Of a stretch of 43,104 nucleotides of DNA, positions 19,141 to 28,948 are shown in pieces. The DNA comes from Streptococcus gallolyticus (GTDB lineage Bacteria; Bacillota; Bacilli; Lactobacillales; Streptococcaceae), in contig NZ_NETH01000003.1 in assembly GCF_003337175.1 (NCBI RefSeq), positions 1-43,104 on the forward strand, in the 5' to 3' direction. Both the position numbers and the translations under genes were made by a program. The notes below the pieces were generated by a model that saw only the letters and a program-made list of their open reading frames with translations, did not search any database and was not told where the DNA came from. Position 1 is the stretch's first letter. The number at the start of each line of letters is the position of its first letter.

Positions 19141-19173
19141 AAACTGTTCGGTAGAGGCGTTGAGCAGTTTTTT
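19141..19173 (+). terminator. Terminator after the Cof hydrolase gene
   Basis: AAACTGTTC (19141-19149) pairs with GAGCAGTTT (19162-19170) with one G-U pair, and six T run from 19168 to 19173. Confidence 0.75.
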
Positions 19174-19274
19174 GATATTTTATTGAGATTCTTAATATTG
19201 GTTCATATTATAGTACAAGGAATGCGTTGTATATCATCAGTTTTTGTTTGAATTTAACGATATAATATTATTGA

Positions 19275-20717
<1,443 letters not shown>

Positions 20718-20778
20718 TAAATTTTACGATAATGAAAATGCTCTCAGCAATGAAGTTGAGTGCATTCTTTTATTATTT

Positions 20779-21435
20779 TTAAACCTCTGTAAATTGTTTT
20801 TTCTTGAGTTCAAACGTGACGTCTGTTTCTTGAGCAACAGCTGTTTCGTGAGTGACGATAATAACGGTTTTATTTTGCTTATGTGCAATATCTTTGAAGA
20901 TATTGACAATGTCTTGTGTTGTTTCTTCGTCCAAGTTTCCTGTCGGTTCGTCAGCGATAATTAAATCATGTTCTGTTGCTAAAGCGCGAACGATAGCAAC
21001 ACGCTGTTGTTGCCCACCAGAGAGTTGAAGAACTGGCTTGTCAATCATTTCTTTGGGAATACCAACGAGTTCAAAAAGTTCTTCGATTTTGGTATTGTCC
21101 ACGGGTTTGTTAGAGATTTCTAGCGCCGTTTGGACATTTTGACGAGCAGTCATGTAGGTCATTAAATTATAAGCTTGGAAAATCGTTGAAACAGAGTTTT
21201 TACGATAATTGGTCAAACCAGATTTATTGATATCATTATCTTCCAAATAAATTTCACCAGCTTTGGGGCTATCTAAGCCAGCTAGTAGAGAAAGGAAAGT
21301 TGTTTTTCCGCTTCCTGACTGACCAAGAATAGAGTAAACTTTCCCTTTTTCAAAGGTTAGATTAACGTCTTTAAAAAGATAATCGTCAGGATTATTGGTG
21401 TACCAATAACCGATATTATGTGTTCGTAAAGTCAT
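20779..21435 (-). CDS. ABC transporter ATP-binding protein (MacB/Vex2 type)
   Basis: The 218-aa ATPase has Walker [10 protein letters not shown] (38-46), the Q-loop in [12 protein letters not shown], the LSGGQQQRV signature (138-146), Walker B with D162 and E163 in [13 protein letters not shown], and H196 in IVTHE. The [15 protein letters not shown] and DEPTGNLD wording is that of the MacB/LolD/Vex2 group, which drives FtsX-fold permeases and not classical drug exporters. It begins 13 bases after the permease reading frame. Since the permease carries an in-frame stop, this ATPase may have no partner unless another copy exists or the stop is read through. Confidence 0.9.
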   Translation of the reverse strand: MTLRTHNIGYWYTNNPDDYLFKDVNLTFEKGKVYSILGQSGSGKTTFLSLLAGLDSPKAGEIYLEDNDINKSGLTNYRKNSVSTIFQAYNLMTYMTARQNVQTALEISNKPVDNTKIEELFELVGIPKEMIDKPVLQLSGGQQQRVAIVRALATEHDLIIADEPTGNLDEETTQDIVNIFKDIAHKQNKTVIIVTHETAVAQETDVTFELKKKQFTEV

Positions 21436-21448
21436 TTCTTAGTCCTTT

Positions 21449-22993
21449 CTAGTTAGATGATAAGATATCCTTAGGTTTCATGCGGATAATACCAATACTT
21501 GCAAGAATTGTTGAAACAAATGAAATCAGAAGTGCAATTCCACCAAGTTTTGCGACATCAGTTCCTGTTAATTTGATATCAAGGTCATCGATTTCTTGAG
21601 TTGAAGAGGTTGCCATTGATACCATATTACCCATGCCGCCACGACCGCCACCAGGGGAACCAGATTTTTGACCAGAATCACTATTGTTGCTGTCAGAAGA
21701 ATTAGTATCTTGACCAGGACCACCGCCATTTTGTCCTGAAGTTTGGGTCGTTTGTTCGGTAGAAGTTGATGATGACAAGAGCTGATTACCGAGCGCATTT
21801 CCCACAAAATTACCAGCAAATGAAGCAATAATAAGTGATACCACCGTTACCATGAAGAGTTCCATAAAGAATTGACCGATAATCTTAATGCGATTTTCAC
21901 CGAGGCTCATCAGAACACCAATTTCATAACGACGTTCGCGAATGCTAAGGATAACAATAAGTGTCAAGATAACAGCGCCAGCGATTGCTACCAAGATAAC
22001 GATGTTTTGAGCGATTGATGAAATATTGTTAAGTGGTGAAAGCATTTGTTCGTAGATTTCATCACTTGAAGTGACAGAGTAAGAATCAGTATCGATTTCA
22101 GATTCTACTTCGTCAACGAAATCGTCCATATCTTCTGGATTTGAGAGAGTATAAACAGCTGAATCAAGTGTGTCTGTTTCACCTTTCATTGTATCTGCTG
22201 TTGTTAGATTGGTGTAGATATTGTTTTGAGGATTTGAAGCATTAGACATCATTTGAGCCGTAGTAGCTGTTGATTAATTCTCATAGATACCAACGACAGT
22301 CAATGTATAACTTGTTTCAGTATCATCTACGGTTGTTGTTACGGTAAAGGTATCTCCGACACTAAGGTCATTAGCGTCAGCTAAATCTGAAGAAATCACC
22401 GCAGAATTATCCGCAGTATCAGACGTGATACCAACACCGTCAGTGATTTCACTTGTGCCAGATGTAAAGTCACTCACGTAATCAGTGCTGTTGACACCTG
22501 TAATGGTAAAGTCACCAGATGTCATTTCCATACCGCCACGACCAGAGGGTTGATTGCTATCAGATGACTCATCGCTGCTTGAATCTGAATCATCTGAAGA
22601 AGATGAAGATGATGTCGAAATAGCAGAAATATCATCACCAGCTGTTGCTGTCGTTGTTGTGGTAAAGAGATAAGAAGCTACGCCGTCTTTTTCAGCGATA
22701 GACTCGGCTGTCGCAAGGTCAACAGAAGTAGTTGCTGAACTATCGTCACTAGAATCATCAGAACTGCTGTCGCTGTCAGGATTGAAAGCTTTCATCATCG
22801 CTTCCCGATTGACAGATAGGGTGACTGTTGCGCCAGCTTCACTTTTGGCTGATTCGACAGCTGAATCGGCAGCATTTTTAATGGTCAATCCAGCTAAAAC
22901 GAAAATTAAAATAGCACTAGTTACTAAAATTAGTAGTGCCGTACGTCCTTTCTTTGCTTTTGTCGCAAGCCAAGCTCGCTTAATAAAGTTCAT
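21449..22993 (-). pseudogene. FtsX/MacB-type ABC permease interrupted by an in-frame stop
   Basis: Two open stretches in one frame, 22274-22993 (239 aa) and 21449-22252 (267 aa), make up one permease. The first has the N-terminal helix (RTALLILVTSAILIFVLAGL) and a large outer domain rich in Ser and Asp. It ends at a TAA (22274-22276) within TVVGIYEN. Only seven in-frame codons (STATTAQ) separate it from MMSNASNPQNN of the second part. That part holds the rest of the outer domain, helices near 80-105 and 120-145, a Gly/Ser/Asn-rich loop (about 150-210) and the last helix. The second half lacks a ribosome site. A nonsense mutation, a base-calling error or stop read-through could each explain this. 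GGAG precedes the first ATG. Confidence 0.8.
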
Positions 22994-23052
22994 ATAAAAC
23001 TCTCCTTTGAAATTTTGATACGAAAGAAGTATAGACAGCTTGTCTTAATTTC

Positions 23053-23082
23053 AACTGAAAGAAAACTGAAACAAAACTCAAA
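23053..23082 (-). promoter_or_regulatory. Three 11-bp-spaced direct repeats before the ABC operon
   Basis: AACTGAAA at 23053-23060, AACTGAAA at 23064-23071 and AACTCAAA at 23075-23082 recur with exactly 11-bp period (TTTCAGTT on the minus strand). They end at a poor -35 region upstream of TATACT (23028-23033). One-turn direct repeats just before a weak -35 are the usual operator layout of OmpR/PhoB-family activators, including those serving MacB-like peptide-sensing transporters. The regulator is not in the window. Confidence 0.6.
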
Positions 23083-23120
23083 TCATTTTGTCATGCTTTA
23101 GACATAAAAAAACATGTGTT

Positions 23121-23184
23121 AAAAACGAACGTTTTGAAAATACAAAATAAAATAATTGACATAAAACGAACGGTTGTATAAAAT
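23121..23184 (+). promoter_or_regulatory. guaC promoter with PurR-box-like CGAAC repeats
   Basis: TTGACA (23156-23161), a 17-base spacer and TAAAAT (23179-23184) make a strong promoter, with transcription starting near 23191. AAAACGAACG occurs twice, at 23122-23131 and within the spacer at 23163-23172. The CGAAC core flanked by A/T resembles the PurBox of Gram-positive PurR, which would fit a purine-interconversion gene. Spacing between the two (41 bases) is not the usual arrangement, so the PurR claim is tentative. Confidence 0.55.
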
Positions 23185-23194
23185 AATAGTGGAA

Positions 23195-23323
23195 AGGTAA
23201 GTTTTTACCTAGCGATGCTCTGCTATTTTCAGATGTAGGAGAGTTATAGGAAGGTCATTTTTTTAATGAAAAAGTTTCTAATCATTAGGCAAACTCTACT
23301 ATCAAAAAGTGACTTTCTTTTTT
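23195..23323 (+). promoter_or_regulatory. Candidate attenuator leader of guaC
   Basis: The 190-base leader can fold into AGGTAA/TTACCT (23195-23210), then CTCTGCTA (23218-23225) with TAGGAGAG (23236-23243). A terminator follows: GAAGGTCATTTTTT (23250-23263) pairs with AAAAAGTGACTTTC (23304-23317) through 14 bp including G-U pairs, then six T (23318-23323). TAGGAGAGTT (23236-23245) can instead pair with AACTCTACTA (23292-23301), 9 of 10 positions. That would enclose the 5' arm of the terminator and disrupt it. Such mutually exclusive pairing is the mark of transcription attenuation. It does not match the purine aptamer, T-box or other leaders I know. Confidence 0.55.
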
Positions 23324-23381
23324 AGTTAAGACATTTTTGACAGGTTGGAGTTGCGGTAGCAGAAACTATGGAGAAACTGAT

Positions 23382-24365
23382 ATGTATAACGAAATGCCTG
23401 TCTTTGATTACGAAGATATCCAATTGATTCCAAACAAATGTATCATCAGTAGTCGTTCGGAAGCTGACACGCAAGTGACACTTGGCGATTATACCTTTAA
23501 ATTGCCTGTTATTCCTGCCAATATGCAGACCATTATTGATGAAAACATTGCAGAAGATTTGGCTAAGAATGGGTATTTTTACATTATGCACCGTTTTGAT
23601 GAAGAGGCTCGTAAACCATTTGTTGAGCGTATGCACGAGCAAGGGTTAATTGCGTCTATTTCAGTAGGTGTTAAAGACTATGAGTACGATTTTGTCACAA
23701 GTTTAAAAGATGATGCGCCTGAATTTATCACAATTGACATTGCCCATGGACATTCTGATAGTGTGATTAACATGATTCAACACATCAAAAAAGAATTGCC
23801 TAAAACCTTTGTCATTGCTGGTAATGTTGGAACGCCAGAGGCTGTTCGTGAGTTGGAAAATGCTGGCGCTGATGCTACGAAAGTTGGGATTGGTCCGGGG
23901 AAAGTCTGTATCACTAAAGTAAAAACTGGCTTTGGAACGGGTGGGTGGCAATTAGCTGCGCTTCGTTGGTGTGCCAAAGCTGCTCGTAAGCCGATTATTG
24001 CTGACGGCGGAATTCGTACGCACGGCGATATTGCCAAGTCAATCCGCTTTGGTGCAACAATGGTTATGATTGGTTCATTATTTGCAGGGCATTTGGAAAG
24101 CCCAGGAAAATTGGTCGAAGTAGATGGTGAGCAGTATAAAGAATATTACGGTTCAGCTTCCGAATACCAAAAAGGTGAATATAAAAACATCGAAGGAAAG
24201 AAAATCTTATTACCAGTCAAAGGGCATTTGAAAGATACTCTGGTTGAAATGCAAGAAGACCTTCAAAGTGCGATTTCCTACGCTGGTGGACGTGATTTGC
24301 ACAGTTTAACACGTGTTGATTACGTCATCGTTAAAAATTCCATTTGGAATGGTGATTCGATTTAA
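23382..24365 (+). CDS. guaC: GMP reductase
   Basis: GuaC reduces GMP to IMP with NADPH, recycling guanine nucleotides. The protein is 327 aa from ATG 23382, starting [20 protein letters not shown]. It has an IMPDH-like barrel: [18 protein letters not shown], then the catalytic loop with the active cysteine in [13 protein letters not shown] (about 170-182), the phosphate-binding [20 protein letters not shown] and [11 protein letters not shown]. No CBS domains are present, as expected for GuaC. GGAGA lies 7 bases before the chosen ATG; an in-frame upstream start at 23337 would lie in the leader just after the terminator. Purine salvage genes xpt and pbuX follow 1.3 kb downstream. Confidence 0.95.
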   Translation: MYNEMPVFDYEDIQLIPNKCIISSRSEADTQVTLGDYTFKLPVIPANMQTIIDENIAEDLAKNGYFYIMHRFDEEARKPFVERMHEQGLIASISVGVKDYEYDFVTSLKDDAPEFITIDIAHGHSDSVINMIQHIKKELPKTFVIAGNVGTPEAVRELENAGADATKVGIGPGKVCITKVKTGFGTGGWQLAALRWCAKAARKPIIADGGIRTHGDIAKSIRFGATMVMIGSLFAGHLESPGKLVEVDGEQYKEYYGSASEYQKGEYKNIEGKKILLPVKGHLKDTLVEMQEDLQSAISYAGGRDLHSLTRVDYVIVKNSIWNGDSI

Positions 24366-24379
24366 GTTTGAAATATAGA

Positions 24380-24405
24380 AAAGCCGCTCTTTTTTGAGTG
24401 GCTTT
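24380..24405 (+). terminator. Terminator after guaC
   Basis: AAAGCCGCTC (24380-24389) pairs with GAGTGGCTTT (24396-24405) with one G-U pair around a T-rich loop. Only three T follow the stem, so efficiency is uncertain. Confidence 0.55.
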
Positions 24406-24416
24406 CATCTAGCACA

Positions 24417-24794
24417 TTTTTGCGAGAATTATTAGAAGCGACGGTAGATGCGCAGTTTTTGTACATTGACTATAAGCAAACGGAGCACTTACAGCAGTTG
24501 ATACAAGTCTATAAAGTTTTTTATCGTAGCGGGATTTGATTTTTTGAAGCTTATTTGGTGGATGAAGACAAATGGAAAACCTATCGTGTGGATTGGTTGC
24601 TTGCTTGTGGGTGGGGAAAAAACCAAGAAAATCGTCAAAATCACGCGCAGTTAGCGAAGTCTTTTATGACATTTTACCAAGATTATCTGACAATTTCTTT
24701 TAAGTGCGAAATCGATGGTGCTGGAAAAGAGCATTTTTTAAAGAGGGCTTATTTAGCAGAATTACAAGAAATCGTTGACCACTACGCACAATAA
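24417..24794 (+). pseudogene. Remnant of an unrecognised gene, in-frame stop
   Basis: A continuous frame reads LRELLEATVDAQFLYIDYKQ from about 24420. It meets TGA at 24537-24539 and continues in the same frame as EAYLVDEDKWKTYRVDWLLA and AELQEIVDHYAQ to 24794. There is no start codon with a ribosome site: the frame emerges directly from the guaC terminator, so the 5' part seems lost. Together it is about 125 codons of hydrophilic, helix-rich protein. I do not recognise the family. The later 79-codon piece (24555-24794) could start at a TTG but lacks a ribosome site. The TMEM175 gene begins 16 bases after its end. Confidence 0.6.
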
Positions 24795-24810
24795 AGGAGA
24801 AAAAGTAGTG

Positions 24811-25320
24811 ATGGACAAAGGAAGATTGGAAGTTTTTACAGATGCCATTGTTGCCATTATTATAACGATATTAGTTTTGGAATTGCCAAAGCCATATAGC
24901 TATACCATCTCGGCACTTTTTGAACATTGGCAAGCTTACATTGCTTACATATCATCGTTTACCTTGTTATTAGGTGTTTGGTATAATCACTTCAATTTAT
25001 TTAAATCAATTGAAGTGATTGACCGCAGGGTCTTTTGGGGTAATGGTGTGTGGTTATTGATTCAGTCATTTATCCCATTTGTAACTTCATGGATTGGTGA
25101 TTATCCTGACCAGGTCCAACCTTTGGTGACCTTTATTGTACTGAGCATATTGTGGACTATGTCTTATCGCTTACTTTATCATTTCCTGAATGAGATTAAT
25201 GACCAAATGCCACCTTATCGTGTAACGCTAAATATCATAATAGTTTATATTGTCTTGATTGTAATAGCGCTTATTCAACCGCTTTTAGGATTATTAGCCT
25301 TAGCTTCTTATAATATTTAG
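24811..25320 (+). CDS. TMEM175 family potassium-channel-like membrane protein
   Basis: The protein is 169 aa from ATG 24811, beginning MDKGRLEVFTDAIVAIIITI. The FTDAI element in the first helix corresponds to the FSD signature that lines the pore of TMEM175 channels, preceded by the conserved arginine. Hydrophobic segments follow near 12-32, 44-68, 80-105, 110-128 and 143-165, typical of bacterial TMEM175 with one six-helix repeat. AAAGGAG lies 11 bases upstream. A longer reading from 24775 would overlap the preceding remnant and is not preferred. A GGCG/CGCC mini-hairpin follows the stop. The ion selectivity is only inferred from the family. Confidence 0.85.
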   Translation: MDKGRLEVFTDAIVAIIITILVLELPKPYSYTISALFEHWQAYIAYISSFTLLLGVWYNHFNLFKSIEVIDRRVFWGNGVWLLIQSFIPFVTSWIGDYPDQVQPLVTFIVLSILWTMSYRLLYHFLNEINDQMPPYRVTLNIIIVYIVLIVIALIQPLLGLLALASYNI

Positions 25321-25398
25321 GGCGTTTTTCGCCTGGCAGCATTTTAATGACTGTATTTTCAGAAAATTACTTCTTTTAATAATAGGACCAATGTCATC

Positions 25399-25428
25399 TT
25401 GCCATATAATCATTGAAAATGATACAAT
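25399..25428 (+). promoter_or_regulatory. Promoter of xpt-pbuX
   Basis: TTGCCA (25399-25404), an 18-base spacer and TACAAT (25423-25428) place the transcription start near 25434, about 35 bases before the riboswitch aptamer. Confidence 0.6.
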
Positions 25429-25467
25429 AGACGTGTCATTAGTTAGTGATGGTTAAAATTTAATAAA

Positions 25468-25635
25468 ACTTATTTATGCTACGAATGGGCGTAGCGTCTC
25501 TACAAGACACCGTAATGTCTAACAATAAGTCTTTGCTCAATGACAGTTGAGATGTTTTTGCATATAGTTGTGAAAATATGACCGAGTAACAAGAGGTGTT
25601 TACCATATGTGTAAACATCTCTTGTTTGTTTTTAT
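25468..25635 (+). promoter_or_regulatory. Guanine-class purine riboswitch with terminator
   Basis: ACTTATT (25468-25474) and AATAAGT (25524-25530) form P1. Between them the conserved purine-aptamer features appear: GCTACG/CGTAGC for P2, GTCTCTAC (25495-25502), and GACA/TGTC for P3. The junction base before P1 is C in TCTAACAATAAG, which indicates guanine or hypoxanthine rather than adenine. The expression platform ends in a terminator: AACAAGAGGTGTTTAC (25588-25603) pairs with GTAAACATCTCTTGTT (25611-25626), followed by T-rich DNA to 25634. Guanine binding should stop transcription before xpt-pbuX. Confidence 0.9.
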
Positions 25636-25719
25636 ATGTGTCCTTATGCCTAATCACGTTTTATCATAAGTTATTATTTTTAGCCAATTCAATTTTAAAA
25701 ATTTTTAGGAGGAGAATCC

Positions 25720-26301
25720 ATGAAATTATTGGAAGAGCGCATCTTAAATGATGGGAATGTTTTGGGTGAGGATATCTTAAAAGTAGATAGTTTTCTAACT
25801 CACCAAGTTGACTATGAATTAATGCAGGAAATTGGCAAAGTTTTTGCTGATGTCTACAAAAATGCTGGTATTACTAAGATTGTTACTATCGAAGCATCAG
25901 GTATTGCTCCAGCCCTCTATACAGCGCAAGCGATGAACATTCCGATGATTTTTGCTAAAAAAGCAAAAAATATCACAATGACTGAAGGCATCTTGACCGC
26001 AGAAGTTTATTCATTTACAAAACGTATGACTAGTACCGTATCAATCGCTAGTAAATTCTTGTCAGAAGATGATACGGTTCTCATCGTTGATGATTTCTTG
26101 GCAAATGGTCAAGCTGCTAAAGGGCTTTTGGAAATCATTGGTCAAGCAGGAGCGAAAGTTGCTGGTATTGGGATTGTCATTGAAAAATCATTCCAAACTG
26201 GTCGTCAATTACTAGAAGAAACTGGTGTTCCTGTAACATCGTTAGCACGTATTAGAGAATTTAAAGATGGACAAGTTGTCTTTATGGAGGCAGATGCGTA
26301 A
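25720..26301 (+). CDS. xpt: Xanthine phosphoribosyltransferase
   Basis: Xpt joins PRPP to xanthine, and less well to guanine, to give XMP. The 193-aa protein starts [20 protein letters not shown], as in known Xpt. It has the PRPP-binding loop [17 protein letters not shown] (about 121-137) and the substrate segment [13 protein letters not shown] (about 46-58). AGGAGG lies upstream of the ATG. The leader carries a guanine riboswitch, and the permease gene follows after one base, so uptake and salvage are co-expressed. PRPP would come from the prs product and XMP would feed GuaA. Confidence 0.96.
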   Translation: MKLLEERILNDGNVLGEDILKVDSFLTHQVDYELMQEIGKVFADVYKNAGITKIVTIEASGIAPALYTAQAMNIPMIFAKKAKNITMTEGILTAEVYSFTKRMTSTVSIASKFLSEDDTVLIVDDFLANGQAAKGLLEIIGQAGAKVAGIGIVIEKSFQTGRQLLEETGVPVTSLARIREFKDGQVVFMEADA

Positions 26302-26302
26302 A

Positions 26303-27583
26303 ATGGAAATGAACGAACAAAAACAGTCACAAGCAGCTATTCTTGGTTTGCAACACTTGCTTGCTATGTATGCTGGGTCAATTTTAGTGCCAATTATGAT
26401 TGCTGGTGCGCTTAATTATTCAGCTGAACAGTTGACTTACCTTATCTCAACAGACATTTTCATGTGTGGGGTTGCCACATTCTTACAACTTCAATTGCGT
26501 AAGCACTTTGGTGTTGGGCTTCCAGTTGTTCTTGGTTGTGCTTTCCAATCAGTTGCACCTCTTTCAATCATTGGTGCTAAACAAGGTTCAGGTTATATGT
26601 TTGGTGCTTTGATTGTGTCAGGAATTTACGTTATTTTAATTTCTGGGATTTTTTCAAAAATTGCTGATTTCTTCCCACCAGTTGTGACAGGGTCAGTTAT
26701 CACAACAATCGGTTTAACATTGATTCCTGTTGCGATTGGAAACATGGGAGACAATGCTGATTCGCCAACGGCTCAATCAATGATTTTAGCATTGATAACA
26801 ATTGCTATCGTGCTTGTGGTTAATGTTTTTGCAAAAGGCTTTATCAAATCTATTGCGATTTTAATTGGCTTGATTGGAGGGACAATTATTGCAGCTTTCA
26901 TGGGCTTGGTTGACACGTCAGTTGTTACTGAAGCACCGCTTGTTCACATTCCACAACCATTCTACTTTGGTGAACCAAAATTTGAAATCACATCAATTGT
27001 GATGATGTGTATCATCGCAACCGTTTCAATGGTTGAATCAACCGGTGTTTACCTTGCGCTTTCAGATTTGACTGGTGAAAAACTTGACAGTAAACGACTT
27101 CGCAATGGTTACCGTGCAGAGGGTGCAGCTGTTTTACTCGGTGGTATTTTCAATACATTCCCATATACAGGATTCTCACAAAACGTTGGTTTGGTTCGTA
27201 TTTCTGGTATCAAAACACGCCGTCCAATCTACTACACAGCCTTATTCCTTGTTATCCTTGGACTTCTTCCAAAATTCGGTGCTATGGCACAAATGATTCC
27301 TAGTCCAGTTCTTGGTGGCGCTATGATTGTTCTTTTCGGCATGGTAGCTCTTCAAGGGATGCAAATGCTCAATCAAGTCGATTTCCAACATAACGAACAC
27401 AATTTTATCATTGCAGCGGTGTCAATTGCCTGCGGTGTTGGTTTTGACGGAACAAATCTTTTTGATAGCCTACCAAGCACACTTCAAATGTTTTTGACAA
27501 ATGGTATTGTTATCGCAACTTTGTTTGCTGTTGTTCTTAACTTGATTTTAAACGGTAAAACAAAAACAGAAGAAACAAAATAA
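26303..27583 (+). CDS. pbuX: Xanthine permease (NCS2 family)
   Basis: This 426-aa nucleobase permease of the NAT/NCS2 family starts at ATG 26303, one base after xpt; ATG 26309 is also possible, and GGAGG lies at 26286-26290. It shows LGLQHLLAMYAGSILVPIMI in helix 1, the GLPVVLGCAFQSVAPL region, MVESTGVYLALSDLTG in helix 8 and NTFPYTGFSQNVGLV in helix 10. About 14 membrane segments are present with a short charged C-terminus. Co-transcription with xpt under a guanine riboswitch supports xanthine as substrate. It ends at a bidirectional terminator shared with apbE. Confidence 0.94.
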   Translation: MEMNEQKQSQAAILGLQHLLAMYAGSILVPIMIAGALNYSAEQLTYLISTDIFMCGVATFLQLQLRKHFGVGLPVVLGCAFQSVAPLSIIGAKQGSGYMFGALIVSGIYVILISGIFSKIADFFPPVVTGSVITTIGLTLIPVAIGNMGDNADSPTAQSMILALITIAIVLVVNVFAKGFIKSIAILIGLIGGTIIAAFMGLVDTSVVTEAPLVHIPQPFYFGEPKFEITSIVMMCIIATVSMVESTGVYLALSDLTGEKLDSKRLRNGYRAEGAAVLLGGIFNTFPYTGFSQNVGLVRISGIKTRRPIYYTALFLVILGLLPKFGAMAQMIPSPVLGGAMIVLFGMVALQGMQMLNQVDFQHNEHNFIIAAVSIACGVGFDGTNLFDSLPSTLQMFLTNGIVIATLFAVVLNLILNGKTKTEETK

Positions 27584-27586
27584 ACT

Positions 27587-27627
27587 AAAAAAGCATTTCT
27601 AAGGAATTCCCTTGGAAATGTTTTTTG
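27587..27627. terminator. Bidirectional terminator between pbuX and apbE
   Basis: AAAAAGCATTTC pairs with GAAATGTTTTTT, with a further AAGG/CCTT inside. It has T-runs on both strands and lies between convergent genes. Confidence 0.8.
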
Positions 27628-27631
27628 TATC

Positions 27632-28570
27632 TTATGAATAGAGTAATTGAAAATCTTGTTTAAGACCGCTGGTGACTGCAAAGCGATTATCTTTGGTAAT
27701 GATAATTCCTTCGATATTTGGGGTGTTTTGAATGGTCTCAAAAGCTTGTTTAATCGGCAGACCAAACAGACGTGTCGTCCATATTTCACAATCAACAGAT
27801 AGGTCTGAAACAATGGTTAAACTCGCCATGTCAGTCTCGATAGGATAACCTGTATGTCGGTCAAAAATATGATGATAATCCTTGTCGCCAACTTGTAGAT
27901 GACGTTCATAAATGCCTGAAGTCACAACGGATTTGTCTTTAAGTGTTAAAATTCCGAGATTGTTGCCACGCTGTTTTTGGGGATGTTGGATACCAATATG
28001 CCAAATCCCATTTTCACGCTTGGGATTATCACCATAAACGAGGACATTGCCACCAAGGTTAATCATGGCAGAGCTGACATTTTCAGTTTTCAGATAATCC
28101 ATAATTTTATCGGCAATGTAACCCTTGGCTAAGGCACCAAGGTCAATTTTCATGCCCTTGTGATTAAGAAATACACTTTTTTCAGTTGCGTTTAAAATGA
28201 TGTGTTCTGGGTTTGTGAGTGCAATAGCTTTCTGAATGTTTTCCTTGTCAGGAACCCCAGCATCTTCGAAACCAATGCGCCAGCTTTGCACCAAAGGACC
28301 AATAGCAATATCAAGATTGCTAGGTTGTAAAAGACTATGTGTCTTACCAAGTTCGATAAGCTCAAACAAATCTGGATGAACAGTGACAGGAGCGATACCA
28401 GCATTATGATTAATAATCATTAGCTCAGAATCGTTATCGTTGGCGCTAAAGCGATTCTTATAAACGGTTAGAAGATGACAGACTTCCTTGATGTGCTGAT
28501 GGGGAGTGTCAGAATCAACGGCAATATCAATAATCGTTCCCATCATTTTCACGCTATGACTCAGTTGCAA
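27632..28570 (-). CDS. apbE: FAD:protein FMN transferase (ApbE)
   Basis: ApbE attaches FMN covalently to threonine in target flavoproteins, using FAD and Mg. The 312-aa protein shows the family start KMMGTIIDI (8-16), FSANDNDSELMIIN (about 41-54), KIDLGALAKGYIADKI (about 141-156) and INLGGNVLVYG. The metal and FAD site includes VVTSGIYERH and HHIFDRHTGYPIETD. There is no signal peptide or lipobox, so it would act in the cytoplasm, unlike many lipoprotein ApbEs. The start is TTG, chosen because GGAGGTGA lies directly upstream. No obvious flavoprotein target is encoded nearby. Confidence 0.92.
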   Translation of the reverse strand: MQLSHSVKMMGTIIDIAVDSDTPHQHIKEVCHLLTVYKNRFSANDNDSELMIINHNAGIAPVTVHPDLFELIELGKTHSLLQPSNLDIAIGPLVQSWRIGFEDAGVPDKENIQKAIALTNPEHIILNATEKSVFLNHKGMKIDLGALAKGYIADKIMDYLKTENVSSAMINLGGNVLVYGDNPKRENGIWHIGIQHPQKQRGNNLGILTLKDKSVVTSGIYERHLQVGDKDYHHIFDRHTGYPIETDMASLTIVSDLSVDCEIWTTRLFGLPIKQAFETIQNTPNIEGIIITKDNRFAVTSGLKQDFQLLYS

Positions 28571-28642
28571 AATGTCACCTCCAAAATCATTTTATAAAAT
28601 TAGGATAACGCTTTCTATCGCGAAAATCAAGCTCAAAAGTAT

Positions 28643-28676
28643 AAAAAAACTTTCCTGATTAATACGACTAGGAAAG
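28643..28676 (-). terminator. Terminator of the tautomerase gene
   Basis: On the minus strand CTTTCCT (28670-28676) pairs with AGGAAAG (28650-28656), followed by seven T (28643-28649). Confidence 0.75.
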
Positions 28677-28703
28677 CAGTAAGTGTTTTAAGATTAACAA
28701 AAC

Positions 28704-28889
28704 TTAGTTTTTCTTTTTCATTTCGCCATGTGGGTAGTAAGTTCCTTCTGGCATATCATTGATGAAAACGTGGATAGCTTCTTTCGGAGCTTTAGCAACA
28801 CGTGAAACAACCTCAGTTACTTCGCGAGCAAGCTCAATTTTTTGTTCTTCAGTACGACCTTCGAATAAATCGATTTTTACGAATGGCAT
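28704..28889 (-). CDS. 4-oxalocrotonate tautomerase family protein
   Basis: This 61-aa protein of the tautomerase superfamily keeps the catalytic amino-terminal proline (MPFVKIDLFEGRTEEQK, where Pro1 is exposed after Met removal). It also has the second-strand segment IHVFINDMPEGTYYPHGE. Length is right for the hexameric 4-OT type. Streptococci lack the catechol meta-cleavage pathway, so the biological substrate is unknown. GGAG lies before the ATG. It is transcribed alone and ends at the terminator at 28643-28676. Confidence 0.9.
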   Translation of the reverse strand: MPFVKIDLFEGRTEEQKIELAREVTEVVSRVAKAPKEAIHVFINDMPEGTYYPHGEMKKKN

Positions 28890-28948
28890 AAGAATCTCCT
28901 TTTATAATTTATCTAACACAAACATTGTAGCATATTTTGCGAGAAAAT

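Noticed and set aside
23191..23381. Purine riboswitch upstream of guaC
   Set aside because: The three-helix aptamer consensus seen clearly at 25468-25530 (P1, GTCTCTAC, TGTC) is absent from this leader.
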